NCBI RefSeq assembly: GCF_003286085.1
Contig: NW_020825317.1
Location: 2,666,001 to 2,730,000, forward strand
Length of the DNA: 64,000 nucleotides
Source: Drosophila persimilis
Lineage: Eukaryota > Arthropoda > Insecta > Diptera > Drosophilidae
Reading direction: 5' to 3'
Positions within the stretch are counted from its first letter, which is position 1; each line of letters begins with the position of its first letter. The notes beneath the pieces were generated by a model that worked only from the letters and a program-made list of their open reading frames with translations, did not search any database and was not told the DNA's origin. Shown here piece after piece: positions 21,206 through 33,785 of this stretch. Position numbers and translations under genes: made by a program.

Positions 21206-24200
21206 GTATTCATTTTGTTGGCTTTTCGTTGCAAGCAGAAAGAAAAACAGCAGAAAAGAATGATTTGATTTTTGTGTGTTTTGGCAGTAGTTTACTGTAC
21301 AGCACAGTCACGGCTTAGCGGACAGCCAGTCGGAGGGATTGAGGGAAAACTATTGAAAATTTTATATCCCTTGAAATACTCGTGAAAATATATGTACATA
21401 TATGTATGCCATAGCAGCCAAACAAATCCAGCGGCATACAACAAAGCAAGCGGCAGATGAAGGATAATGGTGTGGTGATGGAAGGAAAAGAAGGCTGGTG
21501 TTGGGGTTGTCACAAGGGCGGTTGGTACTGCGTAGTGTGGCAAGGCATAGCCAATTTTTTTAGGTTGCTCATCAGCTTTGGGCTTATGGCTACATCCACG
21601 GCTCAGTCCTAGTCCCAGCCCCAGTCTCCCCCCGATTTACCGGGAAATTGAAAAGCTCGCTCACACACACATACGAATGTAAGTAAAAGGTTCCATATAA
21701 ACTTACATGGAGGGCGAATACAGTGGGTGGCATTGATATGAATGCGGCTTAAGTGGCTGGTATTGTTTTTGCATTAAAATATCATTAATTTTCGTGCGCG
21801 ACTGTTTGTTTTTGCTACGTTATTGGCCCCCTCCCTTGCTTTGCCAACACCGACACCCAAGACCAGCCTCCCCCTCAACTCTTCATAAGAGAAGCTTTTA
21901 TCATGGGCCACGAAATACGAGCATATTTAGATGATGCATGATAGAACCGGAAAGTGTTCATCACAGTGTTCACTCCCTCCCCCACCCAATAGGAGGTAGG
22001 GAACATAGACAGAGCACAAGAGAGAGATAGGGGATACTACAGTGGGTGTAATATTAGGCAATAAGAAAACCTAAATTATGAAAATTAGGTTGTTTATTGA
22101 ATTACTTAAGGTTTCATTGGGCTCGCCGATCGATTTAAGGCATTTGGCGATTGATACAAAATTTTGAATCAATTTAAAAGCGCCTTCATACAATCAGTAG
22201 CCTTTTTCAAGCCTCAAACCCAAAGGGCAGCCAGTCAGAGAGAAAAGAGTTGAGCTGTGACTTTAAGTGGCACAGAGATGAGCCTTGCGCTACACATGTG
22301 TAGTTATTCACAGACATATGCACACAAACGAAGGCAATGAATTATATCTGAATAAGAGTGGCAAAAGCACTAGGCCCAATAAAAAAAATCAAAAGGAATA
22401 AGTTGTTAATATTTTTTCGATTTCTTTTTCGCATTTTCTATTTTTTTGTGCGTATGCCTGTGTATTTTTGCGTGCTGCCTAAGCTGCCAATAATGGCAAA
22501 CACAGATATATACATGGACACACACACACATGCACAATTGGCTCCATATCTGAGTGCCTGGATACAGTGTCATGCTTGCCGCTGCGTCTGCTTCTACCTC
22601 CATTCTGCCTCTCTCTGGGTTCTGCCTGGCTTATACGCTTGGTTGCCTCGCCACACACACACACACACACACCATGTACACTCACTCCCTCGCACATATG
22701 CCGCTTTACCTGTCAATGTTTGCATTAAAATTTACCTTTCGTATGACAGCCCACAGTTGGACCTTCCAGGGGTGTTAGGGGTGTCCCATTCACGGGAAAA
22801 CTGGGCCGGGGAACAAGGATCAGGCGCGGCCGGGAGGTATTTTATACACAAGCACACCAAGATACACCGACACTCTGATAGCATCGCTTTTTGGACATAC
22901 CCTTGCAGGGGGTATTACAATAAGCCAGAAAAATTTGCAACGCACGAAAGAGAAGTCATCTTTAATCCAAAAGTACACTGTATCGTAATCTGTCAATGTG
23001 ATTATATGCAAATTTTCTGGCTAATATCGGACTTCTTTATCTGAAGGATTTATGGGATTACTGTCATAGGAAGGAACTTTGTAAAAAATTCGGATACTCC
23101 GAAGATAATCCATGTAAACAATACGAACAGAACAATTTTGGAGATCAACTATATCGTCAGAAATCTTAAAATGTCTTCGTTTTAAATGATTATCTAAGGT
23201 CAAGACAAATTTAAAACAACTGCTTAGTACATCATATAGACCCAGATGAAAGCGTATATAAAGCATCGACATTCGAATTTAGCCTCTTCTCCTGTCTATT
23301 TTTCCATGTGTCGCGGTGGTGTGGATGCGGTGTGTGCTACGGGTAGTGGAGGGCAGTCAGGGTACTTGCACCTGTGGCCCAGATGCCTGGTTTTCCGTTG
23401 ACGTGATTTTCAACATGAATTGAAGCGAATTGAATCAGCGGGGGAGGTATAGTCGTGCCACCAAGAACCGTTCCCTGATCAATCTTTGGCAAGCCACTTG
23501 CCCCAACCCCCAGTGTCCCGAGTCCTCTGACTGCGATTTCTGAGTATTATGGGTTCGTTGAAGTGACGCAGTTTGTGTTCGCTTAATGTGTGCCCCTCTC
23601 CTCGTTCGCTGTCACTGTCGTAGTACGTACTGATTTCTACTCTACTTTAAAAGCGCCTGTTTCTATCATTCGTGTGTTGACCTTTTAATTTGCGTCCAAA
23701 AATTTGTCTTTAGAGACATGCTCTGCAGAGGCCAAGAAACACACATTCCTTCCCCCAAAGAGAGGTGATATCAAAACCTACAGTTTCATAATTCCGTGAG
23801 GGAAACGGGGAAGAAACCGGGTCCTGTCATCGTCCGACTAATCGCATTGCCATTTCGCATTCAACCTCAGAATGTGCCGCACTTTGCACAAAACAAATAA
23901 TCTGTTTGTGCCATAGACACACTCTTGGCAATTTTAAATCAATTTCGGTGACAATTTCAATGAAAGACCACATACACACATTCCTGCAAAACCCAGAGGC
24001 GTCTCGTCATGGAGCCTGAAGCAATCTTTGTGTTTTTCGACAAGCCAATATCTGTGCAAGAATTCGTGATACACTTAGGAGCGCTCAACTAGATCGCAAT
24101 ATCGGGAGGGATATGACTCTAGTATTCTTAAAGGTGCTGGCCACTGATAATACAGAATCACTGTAGATTGGTATCGAATACCATTCCCTTCATCGAATCC

Positions 24201-25585
24201 ATCTTCCGTGTGAAACAAAATAACAGCAGAAGCAAATCAAGAGAACGCCTCAAGTAAGTCTGACATTATTTTGAGAGATATACAATATTGCAATTACACC
24301 AGCGAGCTGAAGCGTATTACCTACTTTATAGCTTATGATCATGCGCTTTGGTTCAGCCAGATGGAGTGAACTAAAATGCTGTGGCAACCATTCGTTTCCT
24401 TTCATACAGAACAATGAAATTATTGGTTTAACACTAATTTATGTACTTTTTTCGTCTATATTTCAGCGTTTTATTGGGAAAAGAGGTACACACATGTATG
24501 TTTCTTTAAAATCTTTAAAATTAAAAAGAAAATAGTTTTGCTAAATTAAAGAGTAAAAGCTAAAATATTTGTATATTAAAAACCGAAAAACCAGAGAAAA
24601 TCTAAAAAACGAATGAGGCACTATGCATATGTACAGCCTATATTAGCATATAAAAGTTAAATTAGGACGGTAGCGAAATCACTGTCCGCTTGTGTAGTTA
24701 ATACTTAAACTAAATTCCTTGTATTACGAATATTTTAATCAAAACTAAACTGTGGAGTAAATAAATGTAATATTGGTTCAATGTCGAAATCATATTAACT
24801 TGGGCCCTAAAACTATTTGTAATTCTCTGCTTTGACGAATTTTGTGGATTTGATTCTCTTAATATCGCAGCGCCCACACCAAAATGAAAATAAAGTATGT
24901 ATGCACGCATAGTATGTGTACATACATATGTACTTTGTGGCGAAATTGATGGATATATCAGTTTCAGTTTCTGTTTCTGCCGTCACTGTCAGTGCTGCCG
25001 TTGTTACTGCTGGCTGCCGCTGCCCCCACCGCTGCCTTGCTGCCTGGATGACTGGTTTCTGATATTTGCATAACATTTCCAGGCAATGGCAAAAGTTGTG
25101 ACAGCAATATGCAGGGTGCAGGTGCAGGGGTCTCAGGGTCTGGGAGTCGAATGCCAATGATAACGAGAAATAAAGTGGTCTGCTCCCTGTGTCCGTATCT
25201 GTCCACCCCGGGCCTAGCATCTGACACCCAACCAACAAGCAAGAGCAGCAGTAACAAGAGCAATTTTAACAGTACTCGTTCTGACAAAACGGCTGGAGAA
25301 CAGCAAATCACATAAAATAAAATGAAACCAAATATACAGAACTCCAACCAAATTGACCCATGGATAACGTGCTCTTTCGAAGAGAGTTAATACTTCCCTT
25401 GGAATTTTGAATAGTTAAGCTCAACAAAATTTCTCAAAAGTATTATTTGAAGTCCTTCGGATAGAAGGAACGGCGGAGAGACGTTTCTCTGAGAATTGCG
25501 CTCTTCTTTCACTCTTACTGTGTGAATCAAGCTAAATGCTCAATCTCTCGGCTCTGTTCAACGACACTCTTACTGACTCTGTTCT
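21206..25585. other. unique non-coding DNA
   Basis: No gene recognised. The longest frame (22358-23044, 228 codons) runs through CA/GT repeats and has no domain-like content. CA runs lie at about 22520-22533 and 22653-22672. A minus frame at 24964-25347 starts with a hydrophobic leucine run, but a trinucleotide repeat produces it. Confidence 0.5.
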
Positions 25586-26127
25586 TAAATCCGATACTCA
25601 AAATGAGTATATAGTGGTATATTAGATTTGTGGTGAAAATGGATGTGTGTAACCTCCAGAAGGAAGCGTTTCCGACCCCAGAAAGTATATATATTCTTAA
25701 TCAGCATCATTAGCCTAGTCGATAGAGCCATGTCCGTCTGTCCGTCCGTGCGTCCGTCCACGGTATCCACACTCCTGTGATATCGAATATGCAGAAATGT
25801 ATTTCAAGATTTCGCCCCGGCCTTTTCCACAAAATTGAAGATAAGGGAAAATTAAAAGCGCACAATCATAGAGAATGAGCTTATCTACCAGATTGCCGAG
25901 ATTGGATAAGATCGTATCATTATTATAACCATAAGAAACAAATCAATTTGCAGTCACTACGCAGCGCCCGACGACACGTTTTGACTCATTTTCTGTCTCT
26001 CGCGCACGCACTCTGTCGTGTCGTTCTAGTTTAGCGCCGTCTGCCGGAGGAGAGCTATACTGACTACGTATCGGGTATAAATGTAGAGCTGCGGACGTAG
26101 CAGCAACTCACAACGTTCTCCCTCGTT
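25586..26127 (+). mobile_element. ISY-family copy, nearly complete
   Basis: It begins with CCGATACTCAAAATGAGTAT at the left and ends AACGTTCTCCCTCGTT. In between are GTGGTGAAAATGGATGTGTGTAAC, GTTTCCGACCCCAGAAAG, a short TCCGTCCGTGCGTCCGTCC run, and GCAGCGCCCGACG. The mid-section is shorter than in the 28.8-kb copy, and the sequence is moderately diverged from the window's consensus. Confidence 0.9.
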
Positions 26128-27162
26128 CTTCTTCCTCTCATCTCCTTCACCATTGAAATAACTTTAAAAATGGCGACCTATCGAGGGTCAGAAAATACAA
26201 CGTCAATGGTAGAAAAAAACGCCTGCAAAAATGTTTGAAATCAAAATATTTTGTCACAAGAGTCGAGGCCGCTGCTGGACGGCATGAAAATATGTCCACG
26301 ATGGATGGCATGTGACGGAACCGAGTGAGCCCCGACTCCGTTGCATGCCACGAATTCGTAATAAAGAAAAATGTGTAGCATCGATTTACCCAGCCCAGAG
26401 ACACGACTCCGCCATTCCCCGCCGGCAGAGTGCTGCACTGACAATGAAATACTTAACATATTTTAGTGGACACTCTGCAGGGGAGCGGGAGCAGTGGTAA
26501 TCCGAAAATTGCATTAACAAAATATCGGAAAAATTTGAATTATGAACGTTTTATGTAGGTGCCATACTTGGGTTTCAGATGTCCGATAATCTGTAAAGTT
26601 GAACACTTTCTATGCACATGCTCGTACATACTGGCATTGTACTGCCACTGCCCCATCCTATGCACATTTATCATTCGTCCCACATCCGTCCAGCACTGTC
26701 CACTGTCCGGTCGCGCGTTGTCCGGTGTCCAGATTGAAATCGAGGCAGCATCCGTCGACCTCCCGTGATTCTCATGCAACTCATTTGATTGGAATTCCAG
26801 TTGATTCTGTAGTTCTGAATTTGCCATTGCACCGGTATGGAACCTATTCATGAATTGCCATGCGATAGTAAAACTCCCCTCACATCTGCACTGAGAGAAA
26901 CTGTGAATATAAGAAGCTATGAAGATTCCAAAGAAATGGAAGGATCTTCTGAACTGTATTTGGGCAGGGAATAGTCAAATGGAATGCCATTTTTGTAGAG
27001 TGTTACTTCGATTAGGTCTAAATTTTTTTCTTAGTGCAAATGCTCTTATTCAAACCTCCGCAGGAGTCCCATTAATTTGTGAACGGGTGCAGTTCTCGTG
27101 GCTAATGCCATCTCATATTTGCACACATAAAATGGAATGTTTCGTCCCTGTTCCTGCCTGCC
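26128..27162. other. unique non-coding DNA
   Basis: No gene recognised. Overlapping frames of 70-100 codons on both strands near 26540-26853 look like chance. Confidence 0.45.
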
Positions 27163-27327
27163 GCTCGTGCTACTGTTGCTCGTGCTACTGTTGCTCGTGC
27201 TACTGTTGCTCGTGCTACTGTTGCTCGTGCTACTGTTGCTCGTGCTACTGTTGCTCGTGCTACTGTTGCTCGTGCTACTGTTGCTCGTGCTACTGTTGCT
27301 CGTGCTACTGTTGCTCGTGCTACTGCT
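27163..27327. repeat. 15-bp minisatellite, 11 units
   Basis: GCTCGTGCTACTGTT is repeated in perfect tandem about ten times, with a last variant unit ending CTGCT. Because the unit is a multiple of three, it stays open in several frames on both strands, giving (CYCCS)n on the plus strand and (STSNS)n on the minus strand. The units are nearly identical, so the array is young or homogenised. The flanks (CTGCCGCTCG and CTGCTGCTCCTGC) look like the seed it grew from. Confidence 0.95.
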
Positions 27328-28848
27328 GCTCCTGCTCATGTCGCAGCTGTTTTTTTAAACTCCATTTTGTAATTATCTCAAGTGCCACAGCCACAGCGAA
27401 GGCAACACAACTAAATTACCATTCAAACAACACCCATCCACACTTGAATACACGATACACACACGCACCGAACACAATGCCACCCACACGGATACTAATG
27501 CAATATTGTCACATACTTGCATAGCGTCTACTCGGTCTGCTCCATTCTGAATTCTGAATAGAACCCATGCAGTAATGGATGGATCTCATCAGCAGGCTAC
27601 AACCATGCACCGTTTCGCTGGATTACTGAATTCCCCGGCACTTTCACTTCGATTGGTTTCCCTCTTTCTCTCTCTCTCTCTCTTTCTCTCTGGCACATGT
27701 ATATTTTGTGGGTGTTCATGGGCACTTATCGGATGAGGAATATTTTATCTGTTTTAAAGTTATTCGTTTCGAGAGATATAACGTCCTACGTCACTTGCTT
27801 TTATTCAGTCTTCTCCCTTCACGCATGTCCTTTCTCGGAAAATATCTGTGGCATCTCCCTTCAGGTATTGCCTTCTGATTGGAGCTGCCGCGTCTTGGAC
27901 TCTATTTCTAATTAGCATGGTTCGAAAGGCCAGTCGCAAAGTGTCGACTGCCATCGCTGGCACTGATATTATTAATCAGCCGTTGACGATGACCTTGCAA
28001 GGAAGACCAGTAGTAGGCCGGAGTGTGTCTCAATGGGCCAGAGTGGTGTTGTCCAAGGGGCTGTGGCTGGGACTGGGACAGCGTGTGGTGGCTGATGGTT
28101 ATTATGAGGAAAGTGTGACGTGTGTGCGAGGGCCTTTACAATTCTTGACATGCATTCAACTTGGAAATTCTATGGCGCACACTTGAATACACCCTTTGTG
28201 CGTAGGTTCAGCAGCCCCTTTGGAAGTTGGCGGTGCAGGGCATGGACATGTGGCACCTGCAACATCCCTTTGGCTCTGGCCTTTGTGCAAAGGTTGCAGC
28301 CAGTTCGACTCTCGAATTTTGTTAATTTCAGTGCTTGTGGTTTTGGCCGGGAACTTCTCAAAGTAGATACATATCTGCTTGCCAGAACTGATGCTTTCTG
28401 GAATATCTCGTATTACCATCTTTCGGGCATGACATCATACACGTTCCCCCACACGGGAATGGAATTACTTTACATACGAGCACACACTCCTCTCCCATAT
28501 GGAACACCAATGTTCGAACTCGTATTTCCCTTGGCGTTTATTTTCAGCATCAAATCGATTGAGTTCTAACGCTTGAGTGCATTTTTAAGCTTGTATTGTG
28601 GCAGATGCCAGAGCAAAGTGGGTTGCGTTGCCCCATTTATTTATACCCATCCACCTTCTCTCGGCCCTTGCGTACTCATGGGGGTCGTAACTTTGGAGCT
28701 CGTCCCGAGATCAGCTATCAACATTTTCCGAATCGAAGCTCAATGGATTTAAGCCTTCAAAACTGAAGACTTACAGGTACAGTCATTGTCAGTCTGTTGA
28801 CTCTGTTATAGATTATCGGTTATCGGAATCCACCCTTTAATCGATAAT
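27328..28848. other. unique non-coding DNA
   Basis: No gene recognised. A CT microsatellite lies at about 27661-27692. The open frames at 27848-28186 and 28120-28569 overlap each other and minus-strand frames, and carry no recognisable motif. Confidence 0.45.
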
Positions 28849-29490
28849 TATACCCGATACTCAAAATGAGTATTGGGGTATATTAGATTTGTGGTGAAAA
28901 TGGATGTGTGTAACGTCCAGAAGGAATCGTATCCGACCCCATAAAGTATATATATTCTTCATCAGCATCAATAGCCGAGTCGATTGAGCTCTGTCTGTCT
29001 GTCCGTCTGTCCGTCCGTCCGTCTGTCCGTCCGTCCGTCCGTCCGTCCGTCCGTCTGTCCATCCCCCCAAATCTCAGAGACAATTAAGGCTAGAGTAACC
29101 AAATTCGGTATACACACTTCTTTTAGATCTCACTATAAAACGTTTATCTCAAAATTTCGCCCCACCCCCTTCGGCCACCACAAAAGACGAAAATCTGTTG
29201 CATCCACAATATTGCAGATTCGAGAAAACTAAAAACGCAGAATCATAGATAATGACCTTATCTATTCGGTTGCCGAATCTCGATCAGATCGGATAATTTG
29301 TATAGCCAAAAGCAACAAATCAATTTGCAGTGGCTACGCAGCGCCCGACGTCACGCTCAGACTGATTTTCTGTCTCTCTCGCACGCACTCTTTGTCGTGT
29401 CGTTTAATATTAGCGGCGTCTGACGGAGGAAAGCCACGCTGACTAAGTATTGGGTATAAATGTATAAAACTCACAACCTTCCCTCTCGTT
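28849..29490 (+). mobile_element. ISY-family Helitron, full-length reference copy for this window
   Basis: This 642-bp copy shows the family's complete order. It has the TATACCCGATACTC terminus with its AAAATGAGTATTGGGG partner, then GTGGTGAAAATGGATG, CCAGAAGGAATCG, CCCCATAAAGTATATA, TTCTTCATCAGCATCAATAGCC and a long TCCG/TCTG microsatellite at about 28994-29058. After that come the CAATTAAGGCTAGAG and TTTCGCCCCACCCCC blocks, GATCAGATCGGATAATTTG, CAGCGCCCGACGTCACGC, a GA-rich site on the minus strand, a subterminal stem near AAGTATTGGGTATAAA, and the end CCTCTCGTT. No coding capacity. Non-autonomous Helentrons of this kind are moved by a helicase/Rep protein supplied elsewhere in the genome. 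Confidence 0.92.
28994..29058 (+). repeat. TCCG/TCTG microsatellite inside the ISY copy
   Basis: Tandem GTCCGTCC and GTCTGTCC units make up the family's usual internal microsatellite. It is longest here; the copies at 25.6 and 63.4 kb have only a few units. Confidence 0.85.
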
Positions 29491-32400
29491 TTGGAGCTAT
29501 ATTTAATGAAGCCCCTGTGCTGAGGCCTATTAACTATTTTATTGGATAATTATTTCCAAAAAGGATAAGCCCACAACTGTCGTTAGTATGTTATCTATCC
29601 GCCATTTTGTTTGTGTGCCTGTGTCTTTTACGGATACAAAATCGAAAAGAGAAACCATTTTGTTTCCGTGTGTTGGATGTATGTGCTCTTAATCGAAGCA
29701 CCTTGACCAGTAACTTTCAGTAAGTGTTGTTCGATGTGAGTCGGTGTATAGGATGGTTACAGAAGGGGCACATGAGGGGTACAAGAGGGTTACAGAGAGG
29801 TACAGGAGGAACCCGAAAAGAAACCGGACTTTGAACTGAAGTTGAGAAAGCCGCTGCGACTGAAAACTCGACTACAGGCAACAAATTTGAATTTTCTGAA
29901 ATTGACGAACCGCAAGAGGGCAAAGATGAACCGGGAACCGCATAGAAAGTCAGTTCAACTAAGCCACAATTAACCATAATTATTTTAGTCATTCTTTTTT
30001 GTTCTGTTGGCTTTTTTCTTTTCCATAAAGCGGTGAGTCCTTCTGCTTCTGTTGAAAAACCATAAAAAAGCATGGCAAACACACATACATAACCACACGT
30101 CCACACACAACAACACTTTGACATGCAGAGGGGCAAATGGGGCAAGCAGGGGGCTGGGCTGAGCGCATCAGGAAGCCATGATAAGTTCCATGACAATGAT
30201 GGAGACGACGACATGAAGGATGTGGACCAGCATCATCCAGGAACTAAGGACTGAGGACTGTGGGCTGGGGAAGCTGTTTATTTAGTTTGTGCATACAAAT
30301 ACCAGTGCAGGAGGACTGTATGTATATTTGTGCCCGCCTTGGGAAGAGATTGACTACCCGTCTAGTAGTGAGGATGAGAGAGACAACCTGACTCTGGGTG
30401 TTAACGACATTCGCCTCAATTTGGTGAATTAAGTCTTAAAGCGTAATTGAGTGAAAATTTTCATTGAACCATAAGTGTTGCTCTATGTACGAGTATAGGT
30501 GTATCTTTATCCCTCAACAAGTGTGTGCCTGAGCGGGATTTGAGGGGGGGTTTTTATGTGCGGGCAGAACGATACAATATAAGGAGTAACGGGGATAGAA
30601 CGCATCGACAGAGCGGAAGGAAGGGACTGTGTAAATCAACTTGTCGCGTCCGTTCTTTTCCCTCCTCCCTTCAACGGGTATTGCTTCTCTGCTCCTGCCT
30701 TTTTCGCTGTCTCGGAAGCTCTACCATGTGCCGGAAATGTGACAGCCATTGATCAGTTTGTGTTTTGTGTGTGCGCTGGAGTGTCTAAGCCACTCTGTTG
30801 GAGTGTGTTCCCACTTATCGATGGAAGTTAACAAGCAAACAAGGAAAGTGGAATGCCGGAATCCCCGCCGCTTGACTGGAGGCCCCAAAACATATTCGCC
30901 CTATCCGCTCGCACTGACCAACAAAGAAATGTCAAGTGTAGAAGCCCACCTCTACCAAAGCCTTAGGATAGGGCAACAGTTTTCATCCAGCATTACGGTT
31001 CATGCATGCGAATTGCAAATGTGTGGACATAGCCCGAAGAAGGCTCCCGGACGGTACGGGCTTTCGTTGTTTCCGGCAAAAATCGGGGGCTACGACTACG
31101 TACTAGCTGGACATGCATGTTCTCTGAAATGCAAATGCAAACTCGCCTTTTGGATGTCGGATATGGCGCGGTACGATACGAGTGCGAGTAAATTCCACAA
31201 TGTCTCTCCAACTCACGTACACAAGCAACAGTTATCCTTAAGCTCCGAGTAGGATGGGCCAGGGCTGGAACTGGAACTGGAACTGGAGCTGCCCAGGGCC
31301 AGAGAGCATGGGAGCAAAAGGCCGGCACGAAGGCCGCTTCGACGCACGGTCCTTTGCACATTTGCAGCTAAATCACGTACTCGGTAAATGTGCTACTAAT
31401 GAGCGTAAGAGGATGCACGGCAAGGATTGGGCCGGGGCGGCGGCATCAGCAGCCAGCGGCCAGGAGCTCGTACCAAGCAGACTAATGCCTCTGATTTTAC
31501 AAATGATTGTCGAGGAGCAGCCCGCGCTCTCCCATTTGCCATACACTCGATTGACTCGTCTCCCCGCCCGAAACTGTACCAGTGAGCCCACACACAGAAT
31601 CACAGTCGATTCAATCATTTTGAGCGTGTAGCTCTCTGTGTTAACAGTTTCTAAAAATAGCTGCTCATTTCATTGGGATATGCTCTCTTGCTGTTGCTTT
31701 TGCCTTGGAACAACCAGAGTGAGACCCCACCAAGTTTTCAACAATTGTGGAGCCTAAAAGTAGCCAACTGGAATATCCGACACATAGAATCGTTTGGCAA
31801 AATGCAAAAGAGCCACCGTCCCACAGTCCCTCTCATTTGTGCAAAGTACAGTGCGTTTCACAACTGAATCAAAATTGCAAATTAAAATCACAAAAATTTT
31901 GCATCAATTGCTTTACTGGTCGAATGTTATTAAATAAAGATTGTTCAGTAAAGTCGACTTCATTTTTGATAGAAAAGGATTATTGTGATATTTTATAGAC
32001 ATAGCTATTTGATATTATAATAAGAAACAATTCTATACAAATAGGGTAAAAAAATAACCAAATTTTAAAAGAAAAAGAATAAATTGTGCATTCGTTATGT
32101 ACGAGTATATTTAAAGTAAAACAGTGCGTACTTATGAAAATAAGCTCTCTTCAAGTAGATATTGATACTTTATGCATTGTATAGTTCGTATAGCTCAAAC
32201 ACGCACTGTCCCAGTGCAGAAGAACGGTCGAACTGCTGCATATCTGCATGGCCCGACAGCTTATAGGAACATGAAATTGAATTAGAATTTGAACTGTTCG
32301 AGCGGGTACTTACCGGTACAGGTGGAGCGTTGAAAGGTAAACAGCAGACGACAAAACAGCAATCGAAACAGGACATTCGACAAGGTAAACTTAACTTAAT

Positions 32401-33692
32401 AAACAAATCTGAGCTATCGAGCAGCATGGGGTTTTAAGCCAAATTAAACTGCTGAGACAATGAGCGTTTTTGTTGACTATAATAGCTAAATTATTTTAAT
32501 TTGAAAAGCGTTATAAGTTATAACTTATAAGTTATAACTGATTATTGTATGTAATTTGTATGAGAAGGGTGGCCGAAGACAATTTTGACAATCTTTGACA
32601 ATTTTATTTCAGCGAGTTATACGGCTGCCGCAAGCGAGCCAATCCCGTGCTAAAATAAGAGTTTGGGGCCAAAAAAGGTCTGTAGTTGAACTACATCAAT
32701 CAGTACCTAACAGAGCAGACGCAGCTGCTGCCGGCTTGGTGACGCCGCGGCGCGCCGTATGAACGAAAAGATAACAAGAGCGAGCATAGATAAAGAGGAG
32801 AGGAAACTATTCCGTTACACTGGCCAAAATGGTACACAAAATGAATTGATAGGCAGGAGGGATAGTACAAAATGTACACTCCGGCTTCGCCCGAGCATAA
32901 ACAAATCAAAGTTTCTCGAGTGGTACTTTTGATCATTGATATGTATGGTGGGAAATTGCTTTGAGCATTTAAGTTTTCTTTGGTCTCAATTGAAGCAAAA
33001 ATCACTCTTTCAATCTAGTTTTACGTTATGGGAATGCTCAAGAGGAAATATTAACTACAAGCGGTTCATGAGTTAATTTTATTTGTATTTTGACAAAATG
33101 TAGACGCTGCTGCTCAATCTCTTTCATCAATCGGACATCAAACACTGATGGCGATTCGGGCAGAAAAATTTCTAGTACTTAATGCGTCGTGACTAATTGG
33201 AAATGGTTAAGTTGTTTTCACTGATCTCCACCTTTTTTGCTGACGCTTATTGCTGTTTAAAATGAGAGTTTCTGTTTCTGTCATTTGCTAGATTTGGTTT
33301 TGCACGGGGCTTCCTGGGGAGGCCGATGCCCCAAATCGGATAATTGAATCAATATTTCAAGTGTGTCTGTGCGTGTGCATGGCGATTTGTGGCAAAGCTA
33401 TTGTTATAGTAATTTTGATGCTATTGTTAGTTTCAAATGGACAGATTGGTAAGACCACGAAGTGGACATGAGACCGAAGCTGGGAGTCTGAAAGTGTGAT
33501 TTAGTACAAATGCATTCTGCATTCAGAATTTGCATAGCAATTGGAATTTAATTGAGGACCCGGTTTTCTGCCCAGAGCTTGCAACAATATGTAATTGCCA
33601 CGAACAATTACCGGATTTCGATTTCCATGCGGTCGTGGGGTCAGGGTAAAACAATTTCTTAAATTTCTATCCATTTTACTTGACAGCTCTGG
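29491..33692. other. unique non-coding DNA
   Basis: No gene recognised. Minus frame 29717-30214 (165 codons) and plus frame 30749-31252 (167 codons) have no family-like motifs and no supporting splice context, so I do not call them. A short AT palindrome TTATAAGTTATAACTTATAA lies at 32511-32530. A TG-rich minor repeat (GGAACTGGAACTGGAACTGG) occurs near 31266-31287. Confidence 0.45.
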
Positions 33693-33696
33693 AAAT

Positions 33697-33785
33697 ATAT
33701 CAAATGACTAATTAAAAACCTTTGAGTGGTATATTATATTTACTTAAAATACCATTCAAAGTCATTTAATTAGTCACTTGATACC
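33697..33785 (+). ncRNA. candidate hairpin (miRNA-like or short foldback)
   Basis: TATCAAATGACTAATTAAA at the left and ATACCATTCAAAG..TTTAATTAGTCACTTGATA at the right pair over about 35 positions, with roughly 30 matches (some G:U) and a ~19-base AT-rich loop. The arms are separated by a small internal bulge of three unpaired positions. This length and shape fit an animal pre-miRNA hairpin. They also fit a tiny foldback transposon remnant, because AT-rich inverted repeats are common in flies. I do not recognise a known miRNA seed. Confidence 0.35.

Noticed and set aside
22358-23044. 228-codon open frame
   Set aside because: It passes through CA/GT microsatellites, has antisense frames over the same bases, and shows no recognisable domain or splice context.
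24964-25347. Minus-strand frame with a leucine-run 'signal peptide'
   Set aside because: The leucines come from a CAG/CAA-type trinucleotide run; the rest lacks any motif.
27163-27327. Tandem array considered as CRISPR
   Set aside because: The 15-bp units have no spacers between them, and the genome is animal.
26919-27524. 201-codon open frame with (CYCCS)n
   Set aside because: The cysteine pattern is produced by the 15-bp minisatellite; the flanks have no coding character.
29717-30214. 165-codon minus frame
   Set aside because: Low-complexity proline/serine/leucine content, no motif, no plausible exon partners.
32511-32530. Perfect AT palindrome TTATAAGTTATAACTTATAA
   Set aside because: It is built from repeated TTATAAGT units and has no loop or flanking conservation clue, so most likely simple sequence.
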